A program made the translations under genes and the position numbers. A model generated the notes under the pieces. It was given only the letters and a program-made list of their open reading frames with translations, was not told the DNA's origin and did not search any database. Of a stretch of 27,437 nt of DNA, positions 25,562 through 27,437 are shown piece by piece; within the stretch, counting starts at the first letter, position 1; every line of letters begins with the position of its first letter. This DNA comes from RFSX01 sp964495785 (GTDB lineage: Bacteria; Bacteroidota; Bacteroidia; Chitinophagales; Saprospiraceae): positions 1 through 27,437 of the forward strand of contig CAZBXL010000053.1 in the NCBI GenBank assembly GCA_964495785.1. The letters are read 5' to 3'.

Positions 25562-25785
25562 CCTTTACACCTTTACACCTTTACACCTTTACACCTTTAC
25601 ACCTTTACACCTTTACACCTTTACNNNNNNNNNNNNNNNNNNNNNNNNNNNNNNNNNNNNNNNNNNNNNNNNNNNNNNNNNNNNNNNNNNNNNNNNNNNN
25701 NNNNNNNNNNNNNNNNNNNNNNNNCCTTTACACCTTTACACCTTTACACCTTTACACCTTTACACCTTTACACCTTTACACCTTT
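25562..25785. repeat. 9-bp VNTR (CCTTTACAC) inside the moxR operon, interrupted by a 100-N gap
   Basis: Seven exact CCTTTACAC units run from 25562 to 25624. 100 N follow (25625-25724), then nearly seven more units run to about 25785. The true number is unknown, as the array evidently broke the assembly. On the transcribed minus strand each unit reads AAAGGTGTA and carries an SD-like AAAGG and a GTG-TAA minimal start-stop in one frame. It lies between the moxR stop (25788) and the DUF58 ATG (25532). Confidence 0.97.
25625..25724. other. Assembly gap (100 N) inside the VNTR
   Basis: A 100-N placeholder flanked on both sides by the same 9-bp repeat, so it almost certainly contains more repeat units, though any length or other insert is possible. 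Confidence 0.95.
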
Positions 25786-25787
25786 CT

Positions 25788-26786
25788 TTATGGTACTTCT
25801 ATTGTGTTGATGATTTTTTCTATGATCTGATCTTGTGTAATATTTTCGGCTTCAGCCTCATAAGTTAATCCTAATCTATGTCTTAAGATATCAGAACAGA
25901 TATTACGTATATCATCAGGAATGACGAACCCTCTTCTATTAAGAAAAGCCTGTGCCTTAGCTGCTAACGCTAAGTTGATACTTGCTCTTGGTGATCCTCC
26001 ATAAGAGATAAGAGGTTTCAATTGAGATAGACCAAACTTCTCAGGATGACGTGTAGCAAATACGATATCTAGAATATAATTTTCGATTTTTTCATCCATG
26101 TAGACTTTTCTCACAAGTTCTCTCGCTCGGATAATAACTTCAGGTTTTACTACGGAGCTGATCTTCTGCATGGTTTCTCCAGAGATGACTCTCTGTACGA
26201 TCATTCTTTCCTCTTCTCTGTTGGGATAATCGATGTTGACTTTAAGCATAAATCTGTCAACTTGTGCTTCTGGCAGAGGATAGGTTCCTTCTTGTTCGAT
26301 AGGGTTCTGAGTCGCGAGTACTAGAAATGGTTCTTCCAGTTTATAAGTTTCCTTCCCGATGGTCACTTGTTTTTCCTGCATGGACTCTAATAGAGCAGAC
26401 TGCACTTTGGCGGGAGCTCTATTGATCTCATCCGCAAGTATAAAATTAGCGAATATGGGACCTTTCCTTACGCTAAATTCATTGAGCCCAGGATTGTAGA
26501 TCATCGTACCTAATATATCTGATGGTAGTAGATCTGGGGTAAATTGTATTCTACTGAATTTTGCATCTATAGCCCCTGCCAAAGTTTTGATAGATAGAGT
26601 CTTCGCTAAGCCGGGAAGTCCTTCTAATAGTATGTGACCTTGGGCCAATAAGCCAAGCATAAGTCTCTGAATCATATAGCTTTGACCGACGATGACCTTC
26701 GACGTGGCTGCATTAATATCTTCTACAAATGCACTATCTATCTGAATCTGTTGATTAAGTGCTTCTATATCTACTGAGGCATGCAT
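25788..26786 (-). CDS. MoxR family AAA+ ATPase
   Basis: The 332-aa cytoplasmic ATPase has Walker A GLPGLAKT (56-63), Walker B ILADE (116-120), a sensor-1 region ATQNPIEQEGTYPLPEAQ and the RFM arginine motif after it. MoxR ATPases work with VWA-domain proteins as chaperone-like maturation factors. Here the DUF58, BatD-like, BatA and TPR genes follow on the same strand. It is the first gene of the operon. CAAAAATA on the plus strand at 26822-26829 gives a TATTTTTG -7 element on the minus strand about 36 bp upstream of the start. Length and motifs are normal for the family. Confidence 0.95.
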   Translation of the reverse strand: MHASVDIEALNQQIQIDSAFVEDINAATSKVIVGQSYMIQRLMLGLLAQGHILLEGLPGLAKTLSIKTLAGAIDAKFSRIQFTPDLLPSDILGTMIYNPGLNEFSVRKGPIFANFILADEINRAPAKVQSALLESMQEKQVTIGKETYKLEEPFLVLATQNPIEQEGTYPLPEAQVDRFMLKVNIDYPNREEERMIVQRVISGETMQKISSVVKPEVIIRARELVRKVYMDEKIENYILDIVFATRHPEKFGLSQLKPLISYGGSPRASINLALAAKAQAFLNRRGFVIPDDIRNICSDILRHRLGLTYEAEAENITQDQIIEKIINTIEVP

Positions 26787-26821
26787 ATAATTAAGTTATG
26801 TGTTATAGAAATATTATTGTG

Positions 26822-26829
26822 CAAAAATA
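26822..26829 (-). promoter_or_regulatory. Bacteroidota-type -7 element (TATTTTTG) for the moxR operon
   Basis: On the minus strand TATTTTTG fits TAnnTTTG exactly, 35 bp before the moxR ATG. A TTG-like -33 box at the expected distance is not evident. The intergenic space is shared with the divergent gene starting at 26921. Confidence 0.4.
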
Positions 26830-26920
26830 TAGATGTCTACACAAAATTTAGAATCTAAAAGTAATGTTATCTGTTAATGAATTGTTTATATAAGTTACTT
26901 TGAATGTTTAATATTGTTTC

Positions 26921-27437
26921 ATGAAGACTCGTATTTCTATTTCTTATATTTTCTTATTGTTTGTGACATGTTATTCAGTGATGTCTCAGGGACCCACAAT
27001 TACCGATATGTCTACATCACAGATAGATAGGCTACAAGAAGGTACATTGTTGATTAAGCTCAACACACAATCAGAAAGGATAGAGCACAGACGATCAACT
27101 GGCCAAGTAAAAAAAGCTCAGAAATTAGCTGAAGAAGTAGAACAAGAACACCGTAAAATAATTGCTGCATTCAAAGAGCACTACACATTCAGCGATTACT
27201 ATTTTTTCTTATCAGATGATTCTAATGAGGTCATTTTAAAAAAGAATTATAATCCCCTCTTTAAAGTCAAAGAGCAGAACATGAGTTCTCTTGATATAAA
27301 AAACCCTTTTGTGCTCATATTAGGAGTCCCACCTGGATATTCTACTGTAGACAAGTATAAATTTATTCTACACGAATTAGGTGATGATGGTCTAAGTCCT
27401 ATTGAGAAGCCCATGCCTAAAGTATTTAAAACACAAA
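26921..27437 (+). CDS. Secreted hypothetical protein, 3' end outside window
   Basis: An ATG at 26921 opens a frame that stays open to the window edge (172 codons). The first ~23 residues form a signal peptide (MKTRISISYIFLLFVTCYSVMSQ). Next comes an EGTLLIKLNTQ segment and a long charged helix (about 55-85, with KKAQKLAEEVEQEHRKI), then a beta-rich part with HYTFSDYYFF, FVLILGVPPGY and EKPMPKVFK. The EGxLLxKL...helix...YYFF pattern resembles uncharacterised secreted Bacteroidota proteins; no function can be given. It is divergent from moxR over 134 bp, with TTACTTTG at about 26894-26901 as a 7/8 match to the -7 element. Confidence 0.75.
   Translation, partial: MKTRISISYIFLLFVTCYSVMSQGPTITDMSTSQIDRLQEGTLLIKLNTQSERIEHRRSTGQVKKAQKLAEEVEQEHRKIIAAFKEHYTFSDYYFFLSDDSNEVILKKNYNPLFKVKEQNMSSLDIKNPFVLILGVPPGYSTVDKYKFILHELGDDGLSPIEKPMPKVFKTQ

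Noticed and set aside
25523..25810. Plus-strand ORF of repeating FTPLHLYT across the VNTR
   Set aside because: The 9-bp unit is open by chance; it spans the N-run, has no initiation context and lies opposite an operon.

Overview
The window looks like a piece of a low-GC Bacteroidota chromosome, probably from a Saprospiraceae/Lewinella-like lineage. This placement is inferred from several features. A secreted protein carries a C-terminal type IX secretion (T9SS) sorting domain, and a fragment of a second such domain lies beside it. There is a DUF1573 lipoprotein and a MoxR-DUF58-Bat operon. Several -7 promoter elements match TAnnTTTG, and ribosome-binding sites are weak. No rRNA, tRNA, CRISPR array or recognisable transposase is visible. 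Two 100-base runs of N (20787-20886 and 25625-25724) are assembly gaps.

Layout. 1-185 is the tail of a membrane glycosyltransferase-like gene. 215-4784 (minus) holds a T9SS-sorted secreted protein, a detached T9SS tail fragment, a rhomboid protease, mutL and a small membrane protein. 4943-6838 (plus) is an unusually long PurF-like amidotransferase/phosphoribosyltransferase. 7189-12846 is an accessory island, described below. 13013-15341 (minus) is thrS with an overlapping DUF1573 lipoprotein gene. 15528-17819 (plus) is a DUF1015 gene and an amidohydrolase gene. 17820-19241 (minus) is an AAA ATPase fused to a PD-(D/E)XK-like domain, preceded by 55-bp palindromic tandem repeats. 19561-20786 (plus) is an aldehyde dehydrogenase cut by an assembly gap. 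21085-26786 (minus) is a moxR-DUF58-BatD-like-batA-TPR operon with a 9-bp VNTR inside it. 26921 to the end is the 5' part of a secreted hypothetical gene.

The most unusual part is 7189-12846. It holds two tandem two-gene units. Each unit encodes a ~583-aa lipoprotein with an N-terminal domain, a Gly/Ser/Asp-rich linker and a C-terminal zincin-like HExxH domain, followed by an overlapping ~165-aa lipoprotein. The first ~1.02 kb of the large genes is identical between copies at the DNA level. The C-terminal domains and the small partners have diverged strongly. Each unit follows a conserved 30-bp leader element and a poly-G tract (11 G versus 8 G). The two small lipoprotein genes, and a third small lipoprotein-like gene broken by one in-frame TAG, are each followed by a ~95-bp dyad repeat. 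The pattern of constant front, variable catalytic tail, paired small lipoprotein, possible slippage tract and a repeat after each cassette suggests a recombining effector/partner or surface-variation locus. That function is inference; the duplication, the G tracts, the motifs and the repeats are directly visible.
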